From: Cymodocea nodosa
Taxonomy: Eukaryota; Streptophyta; Magnoliopsida; Alismatales; Cymodoceaceae
Direction: 5' to 3'
DNA: 64,000 nt
Assembly (NCBI GenBank): GCA_036874045.1
Contig: CM072335.1
Span: forward strand, 3,058,001-3,122,000
Part shown: piece by piece, positions 34,601 through 49,600 of the stretch
Layout: every line of letters starts with the position of its first letter
Numbering within the stretch: the stretch's first letter is position 1
The notes under the pieces: model-generated
What the model was told of the DNA's origin: nothing
Databases searched by the model: none
The model's input: only the letters and a program-made list of their open reading frames with translations
Program-made: the position numbers and the translations under genes

Positions 34601-37600
34601 CAAGGTTCAACAGCCTTCATGTGCTTGCTTAACATGTATCAATGGTCAGCAGTGTTTGGCCTTTGCTTGATGTGTGTTAAGGGTCAAGTTCTTCTTACTT
34701 TGCCTGATGTAATAGCCTGAAGGCTTGTAGATTGGGGGGATGGCTTGGGGGACTTTCTTCCTAGATTGAGTCTTGAGGTGGTTGATGAACTCATCATGAC
34801 TCCCTTGAAGATGTGGTTAGTCCTGTGGTTTTTGGCATGGCTGGAGAAAAATCCCATTTTCTCCATGGACTACCACCACCATGCTTCTGTTTGTCTTTGT
34901 ATGATTTTTTAGCTTCTTCTCTATTTATAACAGTGACTGTATTTTAGGACAGTAACATTGGGTGCGCTCCCATCAATAACAGCTTCATATTTCTTCTTCC
35001 AAAAATCACTGGGGCTGAAGATCTTGGTGATTTCTGTGGCCTGTAAGTCTCATGAACCCAGGTTTAAAGATCCTCACCAATATTTTTGCTAATAGATTGC
35101 TGAAAGTGGTTGACAAGCTTAACAAAGTGATGGAGTTTGACATAAAATTCTGCAACTTCAGGATATTTGACAAGAAGTGAGAGATCAGGCCACTTGATTG
35201 TTTTTTGTTCTTGAAGTCTGAAGCACACCTGTATTTGCTGTGCATGATTCCCACTAGATGGCCCTCTCAATTGAGAACCATCTCCATCACCGTTTATATA
35301 GAAGAGCTTTGTTCACACTACACAGGTCTCTGACCCAAAGACCACCAATTTTATTTGGTTTACACCTATCTTTCCTGCAAACTAAACGCAAACCAGTCTC
35401 ATTAGGTCCCTTCCATAACCATTTTACACAGGTCTTTCCATGTTAAAATCAGTTGTGTAGAAAATTGGCAAACTACGCAAAATAGACCGGAACAAACTTG
35501 CTCTACCTCCTGTGTTAAGACATTTTGCTTTCCAACCAGCCATTTTCCTGCCCATGCTGTCAAGTAAAAATATCCAATCACTTGCTTTCAGCCTTGATGG
35601 GGGAAGACTTAGATTTTTCAGCATAGTTTTCTCAATCTTGCAATTAAGAACTTTGGCTGCTTCTCTCATCTTTGTATCTTCCTCAATTATGCCCGTAATT
35701 GAATTCTTAGGGAGATTAATCTTCAAGCCTGAAACCATTACAAAAGTTCTCAATAAGAAGATGGGTTACGTGGTCTACAATTAGCAATGGTAGTTGGGTA
35801 AGGTTTTCCCTTTCAAGTGGATGCTTGGATTGTGCCCTTCCTAAATATCTTCAGAAAAGTGTTTTCCCCTTTTGGCATTGTTACTTAGGATTTATAATAA
35901 GTAATGTTGGTGAAATTATAAAAGATGTTATTCAAAGGACTAAAGTAAGATAGATAAAGTGGAGAAATGCTCTCAGACTATTATGTGGAAGAATGATATT
36001 CTTAAAATTAATAGGAAAATTCTATAAAACTATTATTTGTCTAATTATACTTTATGACCCAGAATGTTCGGTTGTAAAACTTGACTAAATGCAAAAGTTA
36101 GTATTGTTGAAATAAGTATGCTTAGATCGATGAATAGTAGTACTTTAAAGGATAAACTTAAAAGCAATTTTATTAGAAATAGAGTTGGAGTTGCATTAAT
36201 TGGATTTAAGAAGAAATTGGCTTAAGTGGTTTGATCATATTTTTAGGAGATCAAAGAATACAATAGTTAGGAAATCATAATTAATTAGTGTATAAGAAGC
36301 TAAAAGAAGTAGAGGTGGATCTAAAATTACTTGGTTAGGAATTGTGTAAAAAGATTTAAATTTATGTAATTTACCCTAAGATTTGTCCATAACTTGAAAT
36401 ACATGGAAGAAAATGATTTATATGATTGATCTCATCTAGTGAGATTATTGCTTTGATTGTTGTTGCATCTATGAAAGAATGTTCAGTCAAGTCACACTTA
36501 TGCTTTGATTTCAATTTCAAATGATTAGACTACTAACTCTATTTAATTAACGTGTGTTTTGAGGATAAAAAATGTTGAATTTTTTATTGTTACCTTTGCA
36601 TGTGAACACCAATATGAATTATCTATAACATTTGAATGATCAACAATTCCCTAAAAATTAAATTTAATTGGTTTTTCGTGTATCATGCATTACTTATCTT
36701 AAGTTGCTGGTTAAAATTCAAGGATTGTCTACTGAAATTTGATGTTTTTGTGCTTTTGCACTGCATTCACTTTAACTGATACTTGATATATCTCCTTTTT
36801 CTTTGGTACTGATTCAAATGATACACAATATCAAACTGATACTGCATACTATGGTCTCATGTGTATTATTTGCCCTGTTTTCTTTGTGCTTTTGGTGAAC
36901 TATTTATTATGCTGGTAGGTGTTCCTTAAACTTTTCCTGATTTTATTGTTTTCTTTGGTCCACTGCTAAAAATTGCTCTGCTGCTAAAATATTTCCTTTT
37001 TGTTGTTAGTGTTGCTTGAGTCAGATGTGTCTTGTTTGTTTTTTTCCTCACCTTTGCTTTTGGTTATGGTGATCTATCGTGCTGAAAGGCATTCTGTAAG
37101 CTTTTACTGATTTTAATGTTTGCTTTTCTCTGCTGCTAAAAAGTTGCTTCATGCACTACCGTCAAGGGGAATGGACTTTGTTTTGCAAGATGTATCTGGA
37201 ATAGTTGTTGTGCTCTTATTTATATTTGGTTGTTCTTAGGACCCGGGTTAGTTTATGACAATGTGTCAGTTTATTATTTAATGCATAATTTATCATCAGC
37301 CATTGAACACATAATTTATTGTCATTCATTTTTTGCTCATAGTTGTGTTACATTATGCCATTTTTGGTTTTTGCAGCTGGCTCAGAAGCTATATGAAGGT
37401 GTCATCCTTTCAGACGAACAAGCAACTGGGTTAATTACATACATGCGAACTGATGGCTTGCATGTAGGTATCACCTACACCATAATGGCTATCTGCAGCA
37501 CAAGCACGTTCTATATGTTATTTATGCATACTCTGAAGTTTTATCCTACAAAAGCTGATTTACGTGATTTTTGACTCGGCTGATGCATTTTGTGTTTTCA

Positions 37601-40600
37601 GTTTTGCATTATTTATTTTGGTGATTACTGTTTACGTAAAAAATTATGTTCCTCATTTATCTTAAGGAAGGCCATGTTTATCAGATTACTCTTTCTATGG
37701 GAAGATTTTCTAGTAAGGTCAAACTCATAGGAAAAAGTTCATTGAGCTATACATCAATGTTTAGTAAGGAGGGCTGTACTTATGTAATGCTACACCTTAT
37801 TTGAACAATTTTTCTCTCTCTCTATGTCTATTCAGCATACTTATATAAGAGATGATTATTTTCTGGTCCTTATATTTTATTTTCCTTTTCATTTCATAAT
37901 AGCTTATGACAATGTTAGTGTATCTTTCATTATTTTTGTTGTTATGAACCATTGTGTTCCCCAATCACATAAAAACAAAATAAATGTCAATTTAAGCAAC
38001 CACTGTTTATATAGACTGATTAGACCGCTTTGACCTTCTTTTGTTTTGTTCATTGTAAATAACATTGGATTCTTTATATAGATAAATGACAAAAAAGGAG
38101 AAATTTTAGGCAGATATATGATAGCTGGCAATGCATACACATGCAATTTGATTCTGGTTAATTACACCCCATTGTAGTGGTGGCGATGTGTGTGAACAAC
38201 TATGACCTGAGGTTTTTATCGAGAGAAAGCCCATATCTATATGCAGTGATTCTTTGCTTTTTGAATTGTCATTCAATATGGTTTTGATGTCATCACATTT
38301 GATGTATTACTGTAGTGGATGTCAATTAGCTGATGGGTGTGAATAGAGATGTAAACCAGCTTGGGTTGGCATGGCTCAGCACACATTTTGGTGCAACCCT
38401 ACTTGGATCAGGCCATGGGTTGTGCCAAGCTCAAAGGGCTATGCCTAGTGGCCCAATTGATGTAGGTGCAATTTAGGTCCCGTTAGTTGATGGGCCAGGT
38501 TAGTGGGCACATGTTTAATATATGTATGTATTTATTTTTTATGTATAAAATTTTGTTTATATTGTGGCATATATTATAAATATTTATTAAATATTATGTA
38601 TTTATTTTGTAATTATATAATGCAATAAAATATTTTTATCAGACTCTAGATAAATAGAGTCCTAGATTAATGACATTTAACTAAAAATGATATAAAAGGA
38701 AAATATGTTAGAAATGAAAAAACATTATAAAGCTTACATCTATGTTTCTAAAATTATTGTTATTATTCTTATTTGTATTAATAAAATTTTGTAAAATATG
38801 AATATTGATGTACTGGTGAAGCATTTAATATGTTGTGTATTCCAAGTTCTTAATGTATAAAAATATATATTAAATAATTTAAATTTTAATATTTAAAAAT
38901 TATTCCAAATTTAAAAAATTAATTATGCTCCTTGGGAAGCTTGATTCACACCTCTAGGTGTTAACTTCAAAATTGACCTACTGATATTTTTGAGGGGGCC
39001 CACTTTAGCTGTAGGGATCTTCCCTACTTGAATTTGTTACAGATTTTGGCCTTGATTCCATCACTTCTGATGTATTACCATACAGGTTGGGAGATTTCCA
39101 TTTGGGAGTGGTTAACTTGATCTTGTTGGTTCTTTTGTGATCTTGAATGTTTATGGTGCTTGAAAATTTGCGATATTATCTTTGGTTTCTCATTCACTAG
39201 GACCACATTTTAGTAATTTTAATGTTCAGTATTGATTATGTTTGATGTTCTGTATTGATTATGTTGTTTTCTTTAAGACATCTGATGCTGCTGCCAGAGA
39301 GATTCATACATTGGTCAAACAGAGGTTAGCTTCCTATATTCTCATCTGTATCTTAATCAGTATATTGTAATGCTGTTTCTATATTGATGTTTGCTGCTTG
39401 GTAATCTTGCTATATGCATTCTAGTTCTTTCAACTTAGTCATTGTAGAAGTAAGTCTTGTGGGCTTTATAGATGTAAATTTCTCATGTGTAGGGTTATTG
39501 CTGATGGAAGTATCATTTTCTTGGCATTCTTCTTTTCTTGTTGCATGTCATAATTTATAAAATATATGTTTTTGATAGTGTATATTCGACACTTTGTTCT
39601 TTCAATGTTGTTAAGTAAATCAAAATTTCCAATATGTGTATTGTTTTATTGTCATTGCCTTCATGATTTCAAGTTTTTTTAAAATAAAAGCCTCATTCTA
39701 TGTGGGGCAGGAACCTAAAATCAAAATATAACATGTGGGGAGCACTAGACCTACTCCTCATTGATCATATAACAGTTGCATTTGTATTGACCATACAAAG
39801 TTTACGTGTATGCCTATCTTTATACTCATGAAACACTGTACTCTTTGTTGCTGATCTGAACCAAGGGCAAATCCTTTTCAATGCTTTCTTTTTCCTTAAA
39901 CATTTGAGGGTTAGCTATTGGCTGATTCGGCCTCCACCATGTGATCACAACATTCTCAAATTGAACCCTCCCTCATTTGGGTTTTCCTTTGGTTTTGTAG
40001 TTGAACATCTTTCAATTGTTGAGAACTAGAAATCTTGTAATAGCAATAAGGTGTTTTCTCCTGTTTAGTTAGTTACATCACACACTTGGCAATCCTCCTT
40101 TATCCTGTACCATTGCTCCGTTGGCTTCTATAGGTATATCTGATACATGCCTATATATCAGTTCCATTCCTGTGCTGACTCCTTCCTTAGCTAGGGCTTT
40201 CACAACTTGGTTACACGTGTCATTGATCTCACCCTTCAAATCATATATTAAGTGGCTTCAGAATTTGTGAACCTGTCACTTGTTGCGGCTCTCTTTTCTC
40301 AGCATATCTATTGCCACCTTTGAGTCTAATTCGGCATGAACTTCAATGTTTTTGTGTAGATCCGCACATAATTTCATGGCATCATAAATTACCTTTAGTT
40401 CTGCCACAGTGAGAACATTTGCCGTATGAGTTAGAGAAAGTGCTGATCATCCTATGTAGACGAGCTGTTATAATTTCACCATCTGTATTCCTGTTCTTGT
40501 CCTGAAGGGAACCATTCATATTTAATTTGTACTTTTTAGCCTCTTGTTTATTCCACTTAATGACCTTTCTGCTAGCTGCTTTCAAGTTCATGTCCATAAT

Positions 40601-43600
40601 TTTGCTGTTTCTTGGCATCTTAACTCTCAAATATCTCTGCATTTTAGGTATTGGCCATCATAGTGAAACCTTTAATAATAGCTTGTTGGATTCTCCATTT
40701 TATATTTTGGAATGAACCTTTATGGTTTCCATGTTTCACATTACATCTTTACCTCCATAACTCCTAAGGTATATGAGCATATAAGATTTTTCTTTGCATT
40801 TGCATGGATCCTTTGCTTTGCCCCTTCTTTGAGCTATTAGGTGCCCTTCTTTTCCAGCTGCTGCTTCCCTCCTTTCTCAGCCTGAAAATATGTCTAATCC
40901 ACTCCCTACACCATCAGGCTCAATTTCCTTCGAAAAATGTGCTCTGCTGTTTCACATTTTTTGTCTAATCTATAGCAATTGCTAGAGATCATAGTAATAC
41001 CATTTTTCGTAATGTTTCCTCATTAGTTACCACAAGAAGAAAAAGATTTTAGTGGGGATGAACTGATCCCAAATACATGTAGCCCCTTCCACCAACTCCT
41101 TATTCCTGTATACTTCACAAGCTATTTTTATTGTGATTTCACTATTAGTAGTAAGCATCCATCTTCTATTATTGTATCGTTCAAATTCATTTATTTCCAT
41201 AGCAGTTATACAATTCTTGACTGTTTGAGGTAGCAGGAGTCTTTCAATATTTTTCTTGTCTTTAAGTATTTTGCCCACCAAACATTGTTCTTTCCTAATT
41301 TGCATTCCATCTTGATCAGAAATGTGGATATTGGCAGCCATTTGTCTCTCCGGAAGTTTATTTTTCCTTCATTATTTTTCCATATTGTATTCTTTTTAAT
41401 CTCCTCCCAATCTCTTTTGGGATTTCTCCATCGTGTTGTTTCTTTATTGTTTCTGTATGCTTGTTCCAAGTTTCCATGTAAACTTGTCATTAATTGAGTC
41501 CGTACACTTTTCCTCTTCATGATCCTCCAGGTTATCTTCATTCTCATAGCCATCATTGTGTCCTTCAAATTCCTTATGCCCAACCCTCCCTCTGTTATAG
41601 GCTCAGTCAACTTGTTTCATGCAATCCAATGCATCTTGTTGCTATCATTGTTTCCTGCCCATAGAAAGTTGGCCATTATCTGGTGTATTTTGTTGATAGT
41701 TGCTAGAGGAACGTTGGACACTCATTGTGTGTATAAGATTACTGTTGAGTGCGTGCTTAATCAATGTAATACTCCCTCTAAGTGATAACAGTCAACTCTT
41801 TCATCATGCAAGCTTCTCTTGGATCTCCCTTGGAAATGGTGCATCTGAGATTTGTAAATAGAATTCTGTCTGTCTGAAAATGGATTTCTGTGGCTGCCTT
41901 GATGAGTACAACCTCTGCATTGAATTATTCTTCGTAAATGGATTTTTTATATAAAAATAGTGGACATTATTGCCACTTGTTCTGTATACACTGAATAGAC
42001 ATTTCAGAGAAGAATTTATGTGCTGTCTGTTTCGTGTATGATTTTATAACCAAAGATGGGTATTTTTCTCGAAACATTATCTTTGTGATGAAACATTTTG
42101 AATTAGGCTGAATAACTTATTCTGACCCACTTAAAGTTGCTAATTATAATCTTGACTTAATTTGTTTTCTGTTTTGTATCATATTATTCCATTGAGTTGT
42201 TCCATTTCCAGTCTGCTGCTATTATTCTTATGATGGAATTTGATTGTTTTTTTATTGAAGTGGATGCTTTTTCTGTGTTTGGGACAACTATTTTTACAGA
42301 TATGGCCAGAATTATGCTTCAAAGGTTATAAAAATATTCTTCAAAAAGGTCAAGAATGCCCAAGAAGCCCATGAAGCTATCAGGCCCACTAACATTTGGA
42401 GGCTCCCATGTAATTCAGCTGGATAATTTAATTTTAGTCTCTTTTTTTCTTTTAATGTTGTTACTTCATGCACTGTTTTTGATTCTTCTCAAATGCATCT
42501 TTAATTATATGTAGCTACTATATATGAAGTAGATACTAGTTTTGCTTGCTTTTGGTTCAGTTTCCTGTCAAATTTGTTATCTTGAAACTTTGAAAGATGT
42601 GCATGTGGTGGTAATGTATTGATATGTCAATATCATTGCCACTGTGAAGTAGAAGAAATTTCTTTTGTTCGGAAAGCTTTCATATCATTGTTGGATTAGA
42701 TTCCTTTGGTAAATATATGGGGCCTGCTGGAAAATATTGGTAAGACATTTCAATATTCGATGCTGTGGATTGATTGTCATATTTTAGACCCGAAATATGC
42801 TTTATCTCTAATATTCAGACGATAAATTTTTTTCCATTGCATTTATGAACAAGTTTTTAACCTCACATCTGTCCTTTATTTTTTATACGATCGTACTGTG
42901 CTTAATTTTAATTTGTACAAGTCCTTTGAATAGATGTAGTGATGAGATGGTGAATCATGAACCTGCATTTTTGGGTGTAGAATGTTGTTTCCCATTTAAC
43001 TATGTAAGACTGTTACTTTGTTCTACTAATACAATGGAGGACTGGGGTCCAATTATTGATATATTTAGGATACTTCTGTCCATGATTAACCGTGAGATTG
43101 GGGGAGAGGACACATATTCATATTGCTCTCAAACTTGTCTAATTTGCTTATTTATTTTTGCAAAGATAAGGAAATAGGTAGAAGTGAATTGGTTTTATTG
43201 ACATACACGAGACATCTTTATATAGTGGTTACATAGAGATGAAAAATATAATTTAAGTAATGTGTGATTAAATCCACATATAACATACAATGCACATGTA
43301 ATATTTTAATACTCTAATACTCTTTGTCAATCTGGAGCATTTAGCTTGTACTAGGCTTAATGAAAACTTAATCATAGTTGGAAAAAGGATACATAGAGAA
43401 ACATAAAAAATCAGTTGCTATAATAAAAGTAGCAGTAGTGATTGTTGTAGCGGAAATAGTAACAATAAAAATAATTTCAGATAAATATAGGAAACACTCT
43501 TAGACCATTGAAGATTAACCATTAGATGATACAATTTGTAATAGTAAAACAGGTAGAAAAATGTAGTTTATTGTCAAAATGTAAGGACAAGTAGATGGAT

Positions 43601-46600
43601 GTGATTTTTTAATTCTTTTCTTATGCTCCCACCATTTTTGATTTTTTTTCTATGATTTTTTCCAATTTTCCTATTCCCTCTCCCCCTTCCTTTTTTCCTT
43701 TCTTTCTCTCTCCCCTTTCCTATTTCAGTTTGCTTGTGCTTCCCTATCCTCTCCCCTCTTCCGTCTGTTATCCTTTGCAACCCTAATGGATGAAAAAGGA
43801 GGAGGAGAGGTCCTGCTATCTTTGTTTGAGCTACTATTGTTGGCCTTTAGGACTCTGATTTGTATGATTGAGGAGGAGGAGGAGATCCATTCAATGGACG
43901 TTGGGTGGTTGACAGAGGTTTGGCATGTTGCTCGTGTCATTGTTGATTGGTTTTGAGGCTTTCTCAGTGTCCCAATGAGCTTGAGCCTGAAGTGCCCAAC
44001 TGACCTCCAATAGAGGTCAAGAGGTGGCGATGAGTAGAGCATGGAGGTGTCAACAGGCTTCTTTGGTGGTGAAATATTAAATCTTTGCTATAATAAATGT
44101 AGTTTTATTACACTTTGGATTCTCAAATCTTTAGTTCTAATATCATGTGAAGACAAACAAATAGGTGGAAATGAATTTATTTCATTGACAAACTTAAGGC
44201 TTCTATTTATAGAAGCTACATAGAGTAGATAAGTACAATTTAAACATTGTATGACTAAATTCACATACATCTTACAACACATATGGTATTCTAATATAAC
44301 AATTTTTACTTTGTTAGAATTTGTTTGTGATCAATGTATTGATGGGATTATGAAAGAATATTGACGGGAGAACTCAATTGTTATTTGTGGTGAAAGTTGA
44401 TTCTTTCAAATTGCTATGCATATAGTTTGATCTTTAGGAAGGTGACATATATTGTTAATCTTTTGAATAGTGAGCAACCTTGGGGCACTAAGATGGTATG
44501 ATGCATAATGGCTGCTTGTGGTTGAGTGGGAAACAGGTGGGGAAGATTTCAAGAAGATAGATTGATTGAGTTCGTTTGTATTGATAGTTGCCTTTCCAAA
44601 TCTCTTTCCAAGATTGAGGTTTTGATACCACTTATTGTGGGTTTGTGAAACTTCACTCTACAAAGGTGGTTTGATAGGATAGAAATCCTATTTCCACTTC
44701 AAGTCCATATCAGTTCTCTTTTTACTCGATGTGGGACTATTGGAAGGAGAACCTTCAACCAATAGTTTGTAACACATTGCTTAGGTAGGTGACCCAATAT
44801 CTATGATTTTCTTAGACCCATGATTATTGCCTAAACATTTATATTCTTATTTACTAACATCACCATTATATCCTTGTTATTAACCAAACAAATGCTTGTT
44901 CTCCTTTTAATTTCAGCTACTTTAGTTGGAGTTCTTGACGAAGACTCTTTGAAGCTCTACACACTTATATGGACACGGACTGTGGCAAGTCAAATGGAAG
45001 CAGCTTGTAGTGATACTGTAAGTTCTTTTTTCTTAATGAATTACGTTTGACCAGTCTTGGTAGATGTACAATATTTGTACAGGGGCATTGCTTGTTTTCA
45101 TGTGGACATTTTTTGACCATATCTTAATCAGTTCAATCATTTCTCGTAAACTTAGATACCTGTAATTGATGTTTCATACAATAGTAAAAGTTTATCATTT
45201 CGTTAGTGAACATGTGTAATTTCTTTTGAGTTGGAATCAGTCCTGTTCTTTTTTCTGATAAAATACATGAATCCCTCTAGCTGAGAGTATGGTATGGAAT
45301 TCTTTCTTGAGTACTGCCTTGCTGATGAGCCTTGTGCAAGCTAATTTCTTTTTGTGGGGGATGTAAATGCCCTCTATCACCTAGTTATTCTTTTTCACCT
45401 CTATCTTCTTCCTACCTTTTCCCTTTTTTCTTTTTTCACAAAAGGCTTTGGCATTTTGCTGATCATCTTGATTAGTCCAAGTCTGTAATTCATATTGGGA
45501 CTAATCAGCTGCATATGTTGCAGCATCCTGTTAAACCAAGCTAATTTCTTTTTTGAAGTGGATATAAATTCCATCTATCACCCAGTTATTCTTTTTCATC
45601 TCTGGTCCAAGCTAATTTCTTTTTTGTGGTGGGTGTAAATTCCGTTTATCACCCAGTTATTCTTTTTCACTTCTATCTTTCTACTACCTTTTCCCTCTTT
45701 TTTCCCAAAAGACTTTGGCATTTTGCAAAATCATGTTGACTAGCCCAACTCTGTAGTTGTAGCATCCTACTCGTCCAGGCTAATTTCTTTTTTGAGAATC
45801 AGAGATTTTAGAGCAGTAATAAGAATTTCACTGTGTTTCAAGGTGAAAGAAAAGATAAATATCATGAGGTGGAAAAAACAGAATGCAGATACTAGGTGTT
45901 CCAGTGGAATACTATATTAAAAACAAGTAAAGAAATAGGAGCTGGAGAAGAATACCAAAAAACCAGCTCATAATCCATCAAGATGTTCAAGCCAATCACT
46001 GATTTTGGAATGTGTAAGCATATTAACTGTTGGAATATATATCCCATAGTGACTAATTAAAGGATAAAAATGAATTATTATAGAAAAGGACTTCTCCGCT
46101 CATAAGTCATAACCATTGGTTTTGAGTTGGATGTCCATATTTAAGCATTTAAACATAATGAATTATTATAGAAAAGGACCTCTCCATTCATGTGGAGTTT
46201 CTGGGTTTTGTATGGAATTCACTTGCACCCACTGAGGTGCAATTCTTCAACTAGCTCATAGAGGTGGAGTTACAGTGGACAGAATGACATCTTGTGGAGA
46301 CTCTATGTCATTTTTTCATTGACTGTTCTTATATGGGGGGATGCTGGGATGCTCTAGTCCTTGTAGGAGGTCTGGAGACTGGGAGCTTCCATTCAGGATT
46401 GAAGAATATTTGACTCTTATCCCTCTGTCTAGTTGGCATCTAAGGTGGTTGTACAGAAATATACGTTTAGTCCACAGTGCAATTTGATCATGTTGATGTT
46501 GAGAGGCACAGGTGTTGGAGCTACTGATCTTTTTGGCACCTTGTCAGGTGGATTTTGATGAGGCCATGCAAGGTTGGCTTCATCTTATGTGTCATTGATA

Positions 46601-49600
46601 GGTGGTGATTTTGGTGGGGTGTTGGTGGCTCCTTGGACCCTATGTCCTATGTTCTTGTTAGTTATTTTCTGTTGGGTTTTATATTGTGGTGAGAGTTTTA
46701 GTGTCTTCTGGCATTGTTGTGTTGTTTAGGTCAGTTTGTTGGTAGTGTAGTGGCAGTTTGTGTTGTCTTTGGCTTATCAATTGGATAAGCTTGTACTTTT
46801 GTTTTTGTTTCTTTTATTTTATCTATGGTTGCTTGCTGCTTAAAAAAGACATCTTCACACAAACAGTAATAGGCATGTAGAGTAAATGCCCTATACTGGC
46901 CTTCGCATGTAAACATGAGGAAAATACTCATCCTCAATGGTGAGTTAATGCAGCAAAGGCCCATCCCTTCCAAAGTGCAGTTTCTCTTTACTTTTCATAA
47001 TGCTGTGCTTTCGGAATTGATTCCATAGCAAACAGAGTTTAAGCTAGTGCTGTTTATGTTTTTTAATATTGAATATTCATGGTATTTGGCGTCATATGCT
47101 TATGTTTCTGTCCATGCTCTTCACTGTGCAAATCTCACACAGTTGCAAGTCATTTTGGAATTGCTGGAAAAAAATTGTAAAATAAAGCTTCTCTGCTGTG
47201 ACATGGGATTCATGGATTGAAAGCCTGATTCATTGCAGTTGTTGATCATAGAAGTGCAGGCAAGCCATAATTGGAAAGCTTGTCCTGGTGGTAGCTATTG
47301 TAGAATGGTTATGTGGTTTATGATTCACATTGTGAAATCCATGGATTGTGGCAAGTCGTTGGTTTTTTTGTGTGTGGAGTGGATAGACTGTTTCTTTGTT
47401 GTTTAAGTATGGCATCATGGGATTAAATGGTCATTTTGCATAAGCATTCAGAGGGCTTGATGGAGATGGATTCTTTTGTTGGTTTTATCATGTTTATAAC
47501 TGTATTTGCTGTTCTTCTGTTTTGTTCTATCTTGATATTTCTTTTTATCATCATTACCTCTCAAAAAGAAATAATTCTTTTCTTCTATTTGAAAGTTCTT
47601 TTTGGTTCTTTACTGGATTACTTTGCACACATTAATTCATGTTTTATATCACCAATATGGATTCCTTGATCTACTGCCTTTTGGACTGTAAGTTTTGTTG
47701 GGCGGTACAAATTATTTTTTATGCCTTCTAAGCGATTTCTTTATCTAGGTTCAAGTTGATATTGGGAATCCTAAAAAAGATATTATTTTTCACTCAAGAG
47801 GATCACAGATCAGTTTTCCTGGATACCAAGCAGTTTATAAGGTTGGTGTTTTTAGCCTTTTTCTTAAAGACTGACCTTATTTTTTATCTAAAAATTTTCT
47901 GGATTTCTTTGTTAGTATTTCTTACTTGAGTTGCATCACACTTGCAATATTTTGCTGACATTTATTGAAATGTTTGTTCGTTTGGGCACTGATGTTGTGA
48001 TCAGGTTGTGCTCAACTTTGTGTTTTGTGTGCATTCGAAAATCACTCCATGACGCCATTAGTTTGGTAGTCCTTTTTATCTTAAGGGGGGGTTTGTGCAC
48101 TCGTAATCTGACGGAATTGAAAATTTTTTCCGTCAGATTCCGAGTCATGAGGTGTTTGTGCATTTTGGAATTCAAATTCCCAAGGAATTTGAATTCCAAT
48201 CATGTGTAAAGGTTGGGAAAATGAATTCCCAACCTAAAAGGTCGGAATTCATTTTCCAAAAGATCACTCGATGCTTACCCTCCCCTGTTGAAGTATATAT
48301 TGTTAATATTTTTTATTTAATTAATTATTTTAATATTTGTTTATTAAAAATAAAAATATTAATTATTTTATTATTATTAATATTATTTAATTTTATAATA
48401 TTAAAATCATAAATATTATTTAATTCAATTATTATTATTATTTTATTTATTATATTATATTATTTAATATATAATATCAAATTTTCAAAAACCATATAAT
48501 TTTCCTAACTTTCTGTGGCTAACACAAACGAAGTCTTAAAAGTCATTTATTATTTACTTTCATTTATTCACTTCATAATAATTATATTTTTATAAAAGTT
48601 ATTTATTATTACATTACAAGGAATATAAAATTTATAATTAACCTTTTGTTGTTTTAAACATGTATTATTACTAAAAAGTTATCAATTTTTGTAATTTTTG
48701 ATTTATTTTATATAATGATAAATGATATATAAACATTTATTTTAATAATATATTCATTTATTAATGTCAACAATTCATTAATAAATTAATTACATTTTCA
48801 CTAATTATTTTAAGTCAATACTTAATTTTATTAAAAATCAATTTTATTCAATTCCCTCCAATTCTGTCATGTGCACAAACACCTGGAATTCAATTTCCGT
48901 CAAATTCCTGAACGTGCACAAACACCTAGATTTTGAATTCTTTCTGTCAAATTCTGTAGAATTCAAATTCCGTTAGAATTCAAATTCTGCGGAATTCAAA
49001 TTCCAGGTGCACAAACCCCCCTTAATTGTTATAGTAGTATCTTATTTTCTTTAGTATGTCTGCAAATTTTTTCTTGTGAATGAGAACCTTAATTATCATA
49101 ACCAATTTTGTAAATCAAATTATTTTTTAATTAAAGGGGATACTAAATCAAAACATATTTTTGAAGTAGAATCCACACGAATATTTGTCCCAAATGTCAC
49201 CAATTTGACCTTTATGACAATCTTATTGCTACCGGGATGCTAATTTACGAATCCTGAGAGGATCTAGTTGTTGGTGTTGACCTTAGATGAGGAAATCATC
49301 AACGTGGTTTTCCATTTTTATGTAAGGAGTCTTCCAGTATAATCAATTGGTAGATATTTGTTAATTTAATCTTAATTAACAATGATATGAATATGCTAAA
49401 TAGATGTATAAGATTGCAATTTTTTTTTAAAATGAGTAGTTTGATTCTCTTTCAAAATAAGAGACATCAAACATCCAGGAATCTGGTCAAGATCAGTTCA
49501 GAAAAAATGCAACCAGAAAAAGATAGTGAAAAGAAAAAGAGTATGAAAGGGGTGATTTTTCCCAAAAAGAGAGTGAAAAATTTAAGAATTATCTCATGAA

